From: Tenrec ecaudatus
Lineage: Eukaryota; Chordata; Mammalia; Afrosoricida; Tenrecidae
NCBI RefSeq assembly: GCF_050624435.1
Contig: NC_134537.1
Span: 125,030,086-125,094,085 of the forward strand
Reading direction: 5' to 3'
DNA length: 64,000 bases
Each line of letters begins with the position of its first letter. Positions within the stretch are counted from its first letter, which is position 1. The notes beneath the pieces are model-generated. The model was not told where the DNA came from, ran no database searches, and was given only the letters and a program-made list of their open reading frames with translations. Of this stretch, positions 47,783 to 60,792 are shown piece by piece. The translations under genes were made by a program, and so were the position numbers.

Positions 47783-49185
47783 AAGGTGACCAGACGTCCC
47801 GCTTTTGGCGGGACAGTCCCAATTTTTAACAATTTGTCCTGATTTTTGGAAAGAATGCACGACAAGCGAGGGAACGATGGGAGAACGGGAAGGGAATCTA
47901 CATAATACATAAGGCCATTCAAACAGCTGCTGATTTGTTGCCCGTAGATGTGGAAAATGTTATTAAAATATATTCTTATTTCTATATCTACACTGTGCGT
48001 GTTGCAATGCTTAAAGAATTTTGTGAAATTGCAGAAGTCGAATATCAGAAAATACTTGGATACAGTAAAATGCGCTGGTTAGCTCTTTTGCCAGCTGTCG
48101 AAAGAATTTTGAAAATATATGATCCTTTGAAATCCTACTTTCTATCACAGGATAAGTGTCCTAGAATTTTAGAAGAGTTTTTTTAAAAAAGAATCTTTAA
48201 AAATTTAGCTAGAGTTTGTATACAATCAAGCAGCTCTTTTTCAAAATGCTATAAAACTTATTGAAGGTACCAAAATTTCAGTAATCAAAGTAGCAAATGA
48301 AGTTAATAATTTAAAATTTCAGTGTCAACAGTGGTTAGAAATTAATTTTCTTCCGTTAACTATCCGTAATAGTATAAGCCAGCTAGAAGAACAAGGTGCA
48401 ATAAATCGTGCAGATGTCATGAATCATGTTTAAAAAGTTCTATAGTAACTGTATAGATTATTTAGAAGAGTGGACGGTACATTATAATGATATTGAACAT
48501 TTTCATTGAGTTACATTAAGACAAGGACTTAATTGTAATGACGTGCAAAAATCATTCAATCATATTACTCAAAATTTCCCACATAGTAATATTTCCAAAA
48601 ATGATCTTTTTAGTGAGGTATCATTATTTTAAAAATATATTGATAAGGAAAAGGTCAAATCTTGGGCATCAGTAAAAATCACAATAGAGAACAAATGGTT
48701 AGAAATATTTCATCATTTTGAAACAAACCATGTTTCATACAATAATGCACTAAAAATTGTGGAATACACGCTGTCCTTACCAGTAACTAATGCTGCGACT
48801 GAACGTGTTTTTTCTACGGTAAATAAAATGTGGACATCAGAAAAATCACAATTAAGTGTTGAGACTTTGAAAGCCATTATATGTGTGAAATATAATTTAA
48901 CAAATTCTTGTGAAAAATTTCATGACCTTTGAAACAACAGCAATCTACTAAAAAAATTCACTCAAATGAGAAATATGCCAAAGAATCAAATAATACTATA
49001 CATAATTTTAATGTATTATATTTGTAAATTGTACTTATGTTGAAATTAAAAAATATATTACAATACTATTTTTTGTGTTCTATGAAAATTTTTGTTGCTC
49101 CATATCAAACAAATTTTTAATCAAGAACACTCCCACCCCCGGTCAACGGTGTCCCGCTTTACCAATGTTAAAATCTGGTCCCCTT
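47783..49185 (+). mobile_element. hAT DNA transposon, internally deleted, with decayed transposase
   Basis: Imperfect terminal repeats AAGGTGACCAGA (47783) and TCTGGTCCCCTT (49174-49185), each followed inward by a GCGGGACA-type block. The interior encodes the C-terminal part of a hAT transposase; the N-terminal DNA-binding part is missing. No convincing 8-bp duplication remains. Family not named with confidence. Confidence 0.78.
47890..48932 (+). pseudogene. hAT transposase remnant (C-terminal half, frameshifted)
   Basis: First segment to 48186 is open (includes KMRWLALLPAVERILKIYD), then a stop and frame changes. The last segment ends at TGA 48930-48932 and holds the hAT dimerisation signature (LSLPVTNAATERVFSTVN, then LSVETLKAIICVKYN). 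Several stops and shifts, so inactive. Confidence 0.82.
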
Positions 49186-49199
49186 ATTCTTAGTGGTCT

Positions 49200-49870
49200 G
49201 GGAATTCTGATAGCCATGGGAATGGCTAAACTGACCAATCTCCTAGTTACAGTGCCCTACACCTTTTTTGCATGGTCCTACCAGCAACCCGGATAACCCA
49301 GCCATTTTCTTTGTTTACAAAGTTTGCTCCCGCCCCCGCCCCCAGGCGAGTGACGTCACTCCCACCGCTGCAAAGGATCCCTGAGTCAGTAAAAGGCCTA
49401 CATTCTTTCCCTCGCTTAAAAACTTCCAATCAGGACCGCGCACGGGACTCTTCCTGTCTAAGTGATACACAACCCTCCCTAAGACTTGTAAGACGGGGAG
49501 GGGAGCCTCTCTGTCCAGTCCCCTTCTCCTCTCTTTCTGACCACTTCTCTCCTGCTGCGCTCTCCGCCTGCTTTCTGCAAACTTCACGGTACCCGGTGTC
49601 ATTAACTCTTTCTTTGCTGAACTTCACTGCAGTCCCGTGACGGTCTGCTTGAATTCTCCTTTTCTGTTCTGTTCTGATGGCTTCTGAGTTCTCCATAATT
49701 GAGTTCTCTCTCTCTCCTCCTTGGCCAGTCCCTGACTTCAGACAAAGGCTGGCTCTAACCCTTCTCTATTCCTTTCCCCTCACCTCCTTTGATCGCCCGT
49801 TCTCCATAAAACTCGTTTCCCTAAGTAAAACCTACTAATTAACATAGCTCGCTCATCTCATGTCTCTGAA
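49200..49870 (+). mobile_element. Possible ERV1-like LTR beside the hAT 3' end
   Basis: GC-rich promoter-like block with a CRE-type palindrome GTGACGTCAC (about 49350), a possible TATA-like TTAAAAA near 49417, then TCTTTCTTTGCTGAACTTC and CAGTCCCGTGACGG, typical of gammaretrovirus-like U5. TG/CA ends and target duplication not found. Confidence 0.45.
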
Positions 49871-49899
49871 AAACCTTTCAATACCCAATCATTTGATGA

Positions 49900-52800
49900 G
49901 AGTAACAGAGCAATGGATAGAAGAGCCATATTAAGGCATTTTATTTCACCATACAACTATCTTAATCTAATTTCAGGTTACATTAATTTTAAATGATTTC
50001 GTGTGTGGTTCTAAATAAGTAGTAATCCATTTAAAAAAACAATAGAACTTTGTAGCAGTCACTGCTTGCTTCCATTTTCTTCCCTTTCCTACATTTTCCA
50101 ACCCCCCACTTTCGAAGCCCCAAAGTAAAAAAGGCATGTTAGTGTAGAGGATATAGTGGTCTGAGGGTACACCACTATAAGCAAGTTAGGAGGGGCTAAT
50201 TTATAATGCCTGCCAATCTCAGAACCAAAATGCTTCCATCATGGCCAATTTCAAACTCTCAATGGGAGGTCAATGAACGTGGAATTGTAAAGAGATGTGC
50301 ATAATCAGCTCTAGAAAGCCAGTAGAGCCAGCTCCAGCTCCCCATTGGGTGGCTCCCCACTGCATGTGAGGTGTTAGAGGCACTGAAGTGAGGAAGACTG
50401 TGTGGGGCAGTGCTACTGACAGTACAATACCAAGCATCAGAGACAAGGAATGTATGGTTGTAGTGGTGGCCCAGTGTGGGTTATTGGAACCAACTGGGGT
50501 AAGGAAGAATGTATGCTGTGGGTAGGGATAGGGTGTCAGGGTAATCCAGCCCCTAACACATCATCACGGGTCCTGACACTCACCATTCATGAGGCTCAGC
50601 ATGAGGCTCAGCATGACCTGACTAGGGAGAAGTGTCCTTAGGGGGAGGACAGGGGAGGCCTAGAGCAGGGACACAGAGGCTATGCAGGGTGGCAAAGGTG
50701 TCCATGTGTTCTGGGACAGGTCAGGGGAGCCCATCCGGGGTGAGAAGGGGGCCTGGACTGCCCAGGCCTGTGTTCCTTGTCATATGAGGCTTTTGACTAA
50801 GCCACCTGCAAGGAGGCTGTGTGGTAGCGGGGAAAGATCCCAAATCCAAACAGCTTATAAAGACACCTTTATGAAGACTGAAACAGGACAAGTCGTTCAG
50901 ATGCGATAAACTGTCGAATGAGACCAAAATCACATCCAAGGGATTCAGGGGCAGAGAGGACTAATTATAGATGATGGAAATAACATCACAAAATCATGAT
51001 TGACAGAAGATCTGTTCATCACCTTTGTTGGTGGTTTACAGAAGATGGAAAAGGAGCATGATTAGGATGCTAGACAATTACAGGTGTAAAAGATTTACAA
51101 GATTAGTCCTGGGGCTTCAACCTCTGACGATATGGTGGCCAGGGCACATACCATGACCGAATGGACCTGACATCATAGCCACCAGTGTCCCAACTACCAG
51201 GTGGCACTCACATGCCAACCATTAAGAATATGCCCAGGCAACCCCCCCAGGGCAAGGCAGACCTGGCCAGACTGGCCGAGGAAGTGGTCACCTACTTTCA
51301 ACCACACTTTGCAGCCCTGCCACATTGCTGCTGGCTGAGGATCAGAGAGAACTAAATGAAGGGTGACTTTGAATCAAAACACCAAATAGAGCTCCAGTTG
51401 TAAATCCTAGTCTTCCACAGCCAAGTATATTAGAATCTAAGCTCTAATACAACTGTATTGTATGGAAATCCCAGAATGCCACCATGCTGTTCCCAACTAT
51501 GAGGATATACAAACACCCCACTTTTCACTTTCCTCTTCAACTCGGACGCTGGCTGCCCACCTCTCTCCCAGATGCTGGCCACCTGGAGACTGGACATGCC
51601 TCACAACTTAAAGTCCTTCCAACTGCCAAGTTGGCAGACAGCAGTGACAAACTTAGAAGTTCAAAGACATCCTTACTTCTGACTTATTGGCCACAAACTG
51701 CAGGGGGACCCCATTACCTCTTCAGAGGGATGCCAACTGCAAGCTCAAGCCTATTTTAGGGAGAAAAAGAGACTCCAAACCCATATAAAATATATAGAAT
51801 CCCATTTATTAAGTTTTAAATAGGCCAGAGACAAGACAGACAAGTCTTCCTGATGAGGGAAACCATTAGCATGAGTCCATCATGGTCTCCAAGGAGTCCC
51901 AGTCAGCGGGCTATTTAGATTCGGGCATGGAACACAAGGACATGGCCACAGACCATGATTGGCAGCAGGTCAATGCATCACAATTGCGGGCAGGATGAGA
52001 CACGTGGCCAAGGGAACTTGAATGGGATACACAGACCACTGAACAAGTTTAGTGAAAAGTTTATGGGTTTAAGACTCTCCATCTGCCTTGGTGAAGACAT
52101 AACCCACGACCACGGGGCCCTAGTGCCCCAATGGCCATCCAGAGCATGCTCAGGGCAAAGACCCACCAGGCAGTTCTGACTCATATTGACGGTCTCAGAC
52201 GGGGTAAAACTGCTCCTGTAAGTTTCTGAGACTGCAACTCTTTACAGGAGAAGAAAGCTCCGTCTTTCTCCCATGGAGTGCCTGGTGGCTTTAACCTACG
52301 GACCTTGTAGTTAGCAACCCAACAAATCACCACTACACCACATGCCTCCTTCTTTTAAGCTCCTGAGTTAATCTGTCCCTCGCTGGATTGGATAGGGGTT
52401 GGGAGCAAACAGGCTGCCTGAGGAAAAGTTTCTTAGGTCGACCTTTAAGGGTCGGAACTCAATGGAGGCCAAATCTACAGTGGAGACTCGCGATGGATTC
52501 GTTGCTCCCATTGTAAAAGACTGTAAACCATAGCCTCCCATAAACCTAGTGCTCAGAATCCAAGCGAAGACACCTTCGCCCGCACCCCCCCCGCCCCACT
52601 TTCACTTGTTGGTTCCCACTATGTCCCAGCATTTAATAATTTGCTGGAATGACTCACAGAAATCACTAGACAAGGAAGCTCCAAGGAGTTCATGTAAAAA
52701 GTGGAATGAAAAGATATTAGAATTCCTCCATGAACTTTTTGAAGCTCCCTCGGATCACAAATTTGTTGTAGCAAAAGGGTCGGCATAGGAAGCGAGGCGT

Positions 52801-53150
52801 CGGATTCCCCGAGCAGTGCTCTCCTGCATGTATTGCTGTCTTTCACGAAGCAGGCAGCTCTCGGAATGTCCAGTTTCAGGACTTGTACTGACTTCAGCAC
52901 ATCGTCAGGACGGAGGCCTCATTGATGTGCCCGGTAGATTAAATCATGCCATCCCCTCCTGGAGTGAGCCAGCTAGGCGATCTTTGCGGCCTGGTTCCTC
53001 CCTGATACATTTGCACCTCCAGTGCTGTCTGGAGACTTTAAGTAAGGGCACCTTGAATGTTCAGGAAATTCCAAGTGTTATCTTTCAGAAGGCAAAGATC
53101 TAGATAAAATTGAGTGCCTTGTCTTACACCAGGGCAGGTCTTCAGTTATT
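49900..53150. other. Intergenic, no gene seen
   Basis: One antisense AfroSINE (52.2 kb). The remainder has no recognisable family, apart from a short GAGGCTCAGCAT tandem near 50590. Confidence 0.5.
52178..52350 (-). mobile_element. AfroSINE, antisense
   Basis: GAGACTGCAACTCTTTACAG and GGACCTTGTAGTTAGCAACC followed by CACCACTACACCAC. Confidence 0.8.
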
Positions 53151-53161
53151 TTCAGCTAAAG

Positions 53162-53351
53162 CAGCGGTTCTCAACCTATGGGTCACAGCCCTTTTGGGGG
53201 TCCAACGACCCTTTCACAGGGGTCACCCGATTCATAACAGTAGCAAAATTACAGTTAAGTAGCAATGAAAATAATGTGATGGTTGGGGGGTCACCACCGC
53301 ATGAGGCTCTGTATGAAAGTGTCGTGGCATTAGGAAGGTTGAGAACCACGG
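53162..53351. mobile_element. SPIN-like hAT element, intergenic
   Basis: Perfect 8-bp duplication AGCTAAAG (53154-53161, 53352-53359). Near-consensus CAGCGGTTCTCAACC start and GGTTGAGAACCACGG end. Confidence 0.9.
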
Positions 53352-53929
53352 AGCTAAAGCATCGCTAGGCAACATGCTTTCTCTGTGCATTTTCGTATGC
53401 GGATATGTCTTTCTGGAACAGTGGTGGTGCTCTGGCCCAAGGGTTGACTTCCATGTGGTAAAACCGGTTGGAGTCCCAACCAAAGTTCTCCTTGTGCAGC
53501 CACTACAAGGACACGAGAGTCAACACTTATCTGTCCATCATGTCACATGTTTCTAGAAAAATACTGATGACCTCTTTCTGAAAATGAATGAAAACCCCCT
53601 GTGGATCATAGTGATTACTCCCCTATGGATTTTAATCTACAGCTTGTCATAGGGATGTCTCAGGCCTGGGCAGCCTTTTGGTCCACTAGGTTGTGTATGG
53701 TATCGCCATAAATTGAGGACCAACTCCGCAGTATTTTGCACCAGCAGGATGTATGATGCACGGATGTTTGAAGGCACGACTTGTGGGTTTAAAATATATA
53801 AATGGATTCTACTATCTATATTGTTCGGTGTATAGCATTTTACATTTTTTCACTTGACAGTTTACTATCTTAAGGATCTTTTCAGTTTTACTTAAAACAT
53901 AACATTCCATACAATGAATCAATAACCAT

Positions 53930-54570
53930 CGTCAGGGTCAGTTAGAGACCTGGCTGACCGATCCTGAATTGTTTCACCTGACCCATTCCACCGGTTATCT
54001 GAGGACGACTCATTTCCAGCCCGCTACACCTCATCCATTGCACCCATCATATCAAGGACAGTGACCCATCCCAAATAGCATGACAATGTCCGTTCCAGAG
54101 ACCTTGTCCAGCTAACCTATATGACCTATCGACTGACACCGCCCCCTGCGATCATGTGACCACTCCATATGAAAATGAGGTGCCCAAGCCATGAATTACA
54201 AGACCAACCACTTTGTAGAAATAAGGGGCAATCGGGATGCGAGAACAAGAGCCAATGGAAAAGCAGGATGGGGCTGAGATAGGCCAATCGGGTCCCATCA
54301 CCAATCCCCCTACGACCTGAGGTAAAGCCCTGAGACCAGGGTCACTGTCAAATTGGGAAGGGCACCCTTTCGTGATAGAAGCCCACGAACTGTGTTGATG
54401 AAATCTTTGCTCTGCATGCTATCCTGCCGCCCCGTCTCTTTGTTTTGCCTCGGGTGCTTGGCCCTCTCTGCTGCGGTGACAAACCGCTGGAGAGGGACTT
54501 GCCAGTACCTCCAGAGGATAAAGCCCAGCGACATCGACTGTCACCACATAGTACAATAATCTGATGACCC
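53930..54570 (+). mobile_element. Possible LTR-like block
   Basis: Contains paired CCAAT motifs (about 54252 and 54283) followed by a C/T-rich segment with TCTTTGTTTTGCCTCGGG, resembling a U3-R-U5 layout. No ends identified; could be other old repeat. Confidence 0.3.
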
Positions 54571-55960
54571 CGTCCTGCTGGATGTTCTTCAACACAAGGG
54601 TGCTCGAGAGGTGGGGCATGTAAGTAAGAGCAAGAGACAGAGACCTGCGGGAGAATGGCACACAGGAGAATGGACCCTCCTCCGTTGGAAGGGAGAAGGT
54701 ATCACAGACCCCATACATCCCGCAGGGCAGCGGGAATGAAGGCAGGTGTCCTGTTACAGACTTCCTCTTGAGGTTTCTTGTCGCTGACAGGAAGACTTGA
54801 GAGATGCCATTCTGCAGGCAGTGGGGAAGCGCCGCTTGGTTTCCATTGCTATTGCCTGGGACTGGGGAACCGCGCAGTAGGACAAGCACTGGGAATAATT
54901 ACGTGGTGAAAATAACATTAATTGCCCCCATCATACAGCATAAATGGGCTCAACAGGGAATTCTACACACAAAGTTGTTCTGAATCCTGAAAAATCACCC
55001 TTGAACTCAGTTCTTAGGTTCCACAGGAGAAAGGAGATATTTGTTTGCTTGTTTGTGTGTCTGTTTTGATGTCAACAAGAGAATAGCCAAGCAGCCTATT
55101 TTTCCTTTTCCTGGAAGAGAGCAAAGAGTGATTTTCTCCATGCCCTTCTGAGCTTTACATTTCTTCTGAATAAGAGTGTGTTTTCAGGGGAAGAAAAAGG
55201 AGCACTTAATAGACTGAAATTATGCAGTAGAATCTCCCAGCAGGAAAACAGCATATGTTTAAAGAGGCTAGTTGAGGATAAAGTACAATTTCCCCAGGGT
55301 GCTCTCCAGCTCTCAACGGGATCCGAGATCGGGCATTACGGTGAGAACAGAGACAGCTGGCTCAGGAGTCATGGTGGATCGAGATTCTGATAATGGCTCG
55401 GCCTTTAACGGAGTCTGCGACCTGCGGCAAGTTACTTCCATGCTCTGTCCCTTAGTTTTCTAAGTCCAAGCAGCGGGGAGCATAGTAGAGGAGGAGAAAA
55501 CCTACAGGTTTCCTGATCTCGGAACCCAATTATGCCATGAAAGCCCTCATCCAGCTCCCTCCCAGGGTTGTGGTGTTTGTCCTGTTTGGTAGTAGATTGG
55601 ACGTGCTGAGTGTTATGTAAAAGCGACTAAGGATGATTGCTTTAGGCAATTATAGACAAAGTGATTGTAACTGGAGGACTACGGTACAACCTTCATCGGA
55701 CCATTTATATCTTTGATGAATAGGCAGCAGAAACTCCATAAGGAAAATTTGCTAAGCTGCAGGAAAGAATGTTTTGTAGTCCATTTGCTATCTATCCCAT
55801 AATCTATGGAAATGTTGATTAAATTTTTTAATTTTCTTTTCCATGTGGAACAAGATTGAGTTTAGGTAATGAGGGACTGTAGCTACATTGTAACATTGTT
55901 TGCCTTCCAAGAACTGTCCACTGCCATCGCTTTGTGTGTGTGTGTACATGATAGTGTTTT
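54570..55960. other. Intergenic, a MIR relic only
   Basis: No coding or RNA signal; open frames here are short and lack motifs. Confidence 0.5.
55385..55465 (+). mobile_element. MIR relic
   Basis: CTGCGACCTGCGGCAAGTTA and GTCCCTTAGTTTTCTAAG match the MIR core, truncated. Confidence 0.55.
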
Positions 55961-55964
55961 GAAC

Positions 55965-56645
55965 ATTTTATTAGGACCGCTTATATTATAACAATCCATA
56001 GTTCCATTAGCGCAAGCATAATTGTACAGTTGCTGCCATCGTCATTTTCTTTTTGTATTTAATAGTTTTATTGGCATCTACTTCACTGATCACACATTCA
56101 ATCATATTAAGAAACTGTGCCATTGCCACCACACTCAATTTCAGAACACTTTCTCCTCATGCTCACTGTTAGCATCTCATTCACCCCCATCCTCCCCTGC
56201 CTTTTGGAAGACATAGTGCATGCCCTATCCAGTCACTGTCTCTAGACATTTTAAAAAATCTTTTTATTAGGGGCTCATACAACTCTTATCACAATCTATC
56301 CATACATCAATTGTGTAAAGCACACTTGTACATTCGTTGCCTCATCTTTCTCAAAGCATTTGCTCTCCACTTAAGTCCCTGGCATCAGCCATCATCATTT
56401 TCAATACGTTTTCTTTTCTTGCCGAACTCCTTGATATCAGCTCCCCTTTATCCCCTCCCTCTCGCACCTTACCACCCCTCTGAACCCTCAATATATTATA
56501 TATTATTATTATTGTTAGTTTTTTGCCATAACTTCCACCATCCCATGTATCCAATCACTAACACTCTGATGTTCGTTCCCTTAGAGTGGGGTTATAGACA
56601 CCATTGTAAGGTCTCCCTTCCCCCTCCCCCCTTTCCATACCTCAG
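55965..56645 (-). mobile_element. Antisense polypurine retroposon pieces
   Basis: The complement of the AATAAA-containing 3' end occurs at about 55965-56035 and again, better preserved, from about 56256 (CTTTTTATTAGGGGCTC) through the pyrimidine-rich tract near 56440-56480 to about 56640. The middle part is more diverged. Boundaries are approximate. Confidence 0.7.
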
Positions 56646-59230
56646 GGAGTCATCAGCACGTGCTTCAATTCCTCACTTTCATCAAGCAAGGTTGTGTTAT
56701 CTGCATACCACAGGTTTTTAATAAACCTTCCTCCAACCCTGATGCCACGTTTCCCCCATGTAATTAGCTTCTCTGATGATTTGTTCACCATAAAGATTTT
56801 AAGAGTGTGGTGACAGGATACAGCCCTGACATACACCTTTCCTTGTTCTGTTCACATAACTGCTTCTTGATCCATGTACAAATTCAGAATGAGCACAATG
56901 AGTGTTCTGGAATTCCCATTCTTCTCAGGGTTACCCACAGTTTATCATGGCCCACAGAGTTGAACGCCTTTGCATAGTCAAAGAAACACACAAGTAAACA
57001 TCTTTCTGGTGTTCTCTGCTTTGAGTCAAGATCCATCTGACATCAGCAATATATCCCTTGTTCCATGTCCTCGTCTGAATCTGGAACTTTGTATTTGGTT
57101 TAATGCATTTAGTGCAGTTTGAACTTCTTCCTTCAGCACCACTGGCTCTTGCTCATCTGCCACCTCCTGCAATGGTGGACTGTCAACCATGTCTTTGGGT
57201 TCAGGGACTCTGGGTATTCTTTCAAGCTTCTCGTGATGCTTCATGCATCATTCCATATTTTGCTCATAGAATCGTTCAAGATTGCAACCCAAGACTTGAA
57301 TTTTTTTCTTGAGTTCTTTCAGTTTCAGTTATGCTGAGTGTGTTCTCCCCTGTTGGTTCTCTAATTCTGTGTCATTACACATTAATGATCATTTCTGGCA
57401 TTGTCTTCTGGAGCTTCCCTTTGAAATTTTCCATCCAGCTTGCTGTCTTCCGCCTTTCTTCCACTTGCTTTAGTTACTCTATGTTAAGAGCAAGTTCCAG
57501 AGTTTCTTCTAACATCCACTTGGAAATTTTGTTTCCTGTATTTTTCATGATCTTTTCCTTTCTTCATGAATGATGGTCTTGATGTCCTCCCACAGCTCAT
57601 CAGGTCTCCTATCATTTGTGTTCAATGTGTCAAATCTATTTGTGAGATATTCTCAAAATTCAGGTGGAATAGACTAAAGGTTGAATTTTGGCTCTCACGG
57701 ACTTGTTTTAATTTTCTTCAGCTTTACTCTGAACTCACATATGAGCAATTGATGGTCTGCTCCACAGGTGGCCACTGGTCTGGTTTTCATTGCTGATATT
57801 AAGCTTCTTTATTGTGTCTTCCCACAGATGTGGTCAATGTGATTTCTGTGTATTCCATCTGGGGAAACCCATGTGTATAGTTACCTTTTCTGTTGTTGAA
57901 AAAAAGGCTATTTGCTATGAACAGGCCATTGGTCTTGAAAATGATAAATCATGTGATCTCCAGTTTCATTTCAATCACTAAGTCCATTTTTAACAACTGC
58001 AAGTCCTTCCTCTTTGTTTCCAACTTTTGCCTGTACTCCATGATTTAACAAGATTCTTTGTGATAGTAAATGCCAAGTCATTCCTCTTGACTGCATTATT
58101 CCTGGTGTGTTAGTTTGGGTAGACTAGAGAAACAAAATTCACAGACACTCATATGTGTATGAGATTTATATATAAGAGCAATTGAATATTGAGAAAACAT
58201 CCCAACCCAGTCTAGTCCATGCCCATAAGTCTGATTTTAGCCCGTATGTCCAGGACCAGTCTATAAATTTCTCTTCAGACTCATTCAACACATGCAATGA
58301 TGCCGAATGCAACACAATCACAGACCTGTGGGTGGAAAGTCTTGCAGATCCAGTGATGATATAAGCATCTCAGCACTGGCAGGGGTCTCCATGTGGCTTC
58401 TCCAGCTCTGAGGCTCTGGCTCCATCAGCCTGTCTCCATGTGGCTTGCCAACAACAATGTCTCCCAGGGACTGAGCATGTGTCCCGCCTTCAGCAAGCTA
58501 TTTATCTCCTGAGCGCCTACAAATTAGGTCATGAAGCTACGACCTGATTGACAGGCTAGACTCCACCCCTTCACTCTGAATCCTCAAACTGACATCAGAT
58601 TATATACCTACCACACCTGGCATTGTAAATCATATGGTTTTCTGATTCAGAATGGCCAATACCAGTCCATTTCGGCTCACTAATGCCTAGGATATTGATC
58701 TTCATGTGTTCAATTTAATTTGTTACCACTTCCAATTTTTCTAAATTCACACTTCACACATTCAAAGTTCCAATCATTAGAAGATTTTCGCAACTGTTTC
58801 TCTACCTGGAGTCCTGCCCCATCAGCAAGTGAAAATTCAGAAGGCTCCACTCCCTCAGGCGTTCCCGGACTCACTTCACCCTGGTCAGCTCCCCTCCAAG
58901 CAATCAGCTCCTCCTCAGTCACCTTTCAAGTGTCCTGGAAACAGAGGCCCATTCTCAAGCACTGTCTCCAAAGATGCTCTGCTTCCTTTATTTAGGCTTT
59001 CAGTATCTGACAACACATTGAAGCTATACATAAAGTTTTCAGCGACTTCTTCCCCTGAAGTGGAGAGCCAAGCCCTTCTTCACTGTCTAGTCTTAGTCTG
59101 GAAGCTCCTTTGAAATCGGTTCACTTTGGGTGAGCCTGCTGGCATTCGAAAGATCGGTAACACAGCTTCCAGCATCACATCAACACACGAGCCACCACAG
59201 TAGGACAAACTGGCAGACACGTGGTTGCTG
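56646..59230 (-). mobile_element. Antisense RTE/BovB-like LINE, split by an LTR
   Basis: Minus-strand frames give NLWYADNTTLLDESEEL (the RT YADD box mutated to YADN, about 56690-56725) and FRRGHGTRDI (about 57050-57080). An LTR at 58106-58615 interrupts the element; reading flows on across the gap into 58616-59230, the upstream part. Confidence 0.82.
58106..58615 (-). mobile_element. Solo LTR, ERVL-MaLR type, 5-bp TSD
   Basis: On the minus strand it starts TGTGGTAGGTATATAATC and ends CCCAAACTAACACA, so TG...CA, flanked by CCTGG at 58101-58105 and 58616-58620. The end resembles MaLR LTR ends. Inserted in the antisense RTE. Confidence 0.82.
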
Positions 59231-59234
59231 TGAA

Positions 59235-60080
59235 ACCATAGGAGGTCAGAGATGCCCTCGATGGCATTTTCACAATGATGAACCAGTGGGAATAGTGGGC
59301 TAGGGCTAAAGAAAGTTGTTGGAAAGAGTGAGTTATGATTTAATTGGACCTTGAAGGAAACAACGCTTTGCTGGCATGTGGGAGAGAATTCCAAGTAGAT
59401 CCATAAAAATTATTCTATAAATTGTCATACATTAAACTGCAGTATATACTTAAAAAGAAATCTGGTGGTTAAATGCTAAAATCACTGAGTCAAGAATGGA
59501 TTTCAACCAGTGAGTTATATGCATCCAAAAATAGTTACAAAGGAAAGACAATTTGGTGTGTAAAAACATTAGTTTTTGTAATATGACTTTGCCATAAAGT
59601 TTTGTCTTTTATTACCTACTGTCACATCATAATCAATTTAGTGAATCAGCCAATTTTATTCCTGTTTTGATGAGAATTCATGTCCTTGAATTCAAAGGCT
59701 TCGGTGGAACATAGTAACTACCTGGTACCATCTGGATTTGAATCGGCATTTTAGACTGGAAACACTGACATTGAGCAATAGGAACTTCACTTTTGGAAAT
59801 ATCCTGTCCAAAACACATTCATCAGTTTAATGTATAAATACCCCCCCCCATTGATTTTTATCAAAAGCAGTAGTTTTGTACTATTCTGATAAGTATAACT
59901 GAAAAACTAGGTAGACGCTTTTGAGTAATCAATTTCTAAGAGAGGCATTCTCTAACCCTCATTCACGTGTGTTCATAAGCATACACATGCAGCCCATTCT
60001 CCCCAGGTGTCCATTAATGATCCAAAGTCACACTGTAACCAATCCACATTCATCCACCAATTATTAAATGACTCCAGTCA
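59235..60080. other. Intergenic AT-rich, nothing identified
   Basis: No repeat family or gene recognised. Confidence 0.5.
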
Positions 60081-60312
60081 GTGTGTGTTAGGCTGGGTTG
60101 TCCAGAGAAACAAAGCAAGTGACACTCATATATGTATAAGAAAGGGATTTATCTCAAGAAGAAATATTATATCAAGAAGGCATCCCAGCTCCACCTAACT
60201 TAAATCCATGGTCCAGTGCTAGCTAGAGTCCACTTCAGACTCACATAGCTACAGGCCAATGATGCAGAAAGGAAACATAATGCAGGAAGATCACAGGTTT
60301 GTGGGCATAGAG

Positions 60313-60503
60313 CAGTGGGTCTCAACTTTGCTCATGCCATGACCCTTTCATACAGTTCCTCATGTGGAGGTGACCCCCAACCATAACATTATTTTCATTG
60401 CTCCTTCATAACTAATTTTTCTACTGTTATGAATTGGGCAACCCCTGTGAAAGGGTTGTTCGACACCCCAAAGGGGTTGTGAGTCACAGGTTGAGAACCA
60501 CTG
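60313..60503. mobile_element. SPIN-like hAT element inside an LTR
   Basis: CAGTGGGTCTCAAC start and GGTTGAGAACCACTG end. The flanks (GCATAGAG, then CATAGTCA) do not give a clean duplication. It interrupts the LTR at 60084-60909. Confidence 0.82.
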
Positions 60504-60619
60504 CATAGTCATGCAAATTCAAGGTTAGTGGAAACATGTCAGGGTGTCCACAACTCTTAGGGTCAGGTGGCCCACGGGAGGCCATCCCTGGAGGCAGATA
60601 GAGACCCAGCAGCAGGAAG

Positions 60620-60659
60620 GTGAAGGGGGCGGGGAGGGAGGGAAGGAGGGAGGGAGGGA

Positions 60660-60716
<57 letters not shown>

Positions 60717-60792
60717 AGAAGAAGAAGGAGGAGGAGGAGGAGGAGGAGGAGGAGGAGGAGGAGGAGGAGGAGGAAGAGGAGAAGGAGGAGTC
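60620..60792. repeat. Compound purine microsatellite
   Basis: GGGA-type repeats, then (GA)n at 60662-60712, a short GAA run and (GAG)n to about 60792: over 170 nt nearly all purine on the plus strand, inside an LTR. Confidence 0.95.

Noticed and set aside
47783..49193. 8-bp target duplication for the hAT element
   Set aside because: The flanks (CCTTAATT and ATTCTTAG, or shifted versions) match at no more than about half the positions, so no duplication is claimed.
54419..54889. 156-codon minus-strand frame
   Set aside because: No motif, overlaps an LTR-like block, and lies in a repeat-derived region without splice or poly(A) context.
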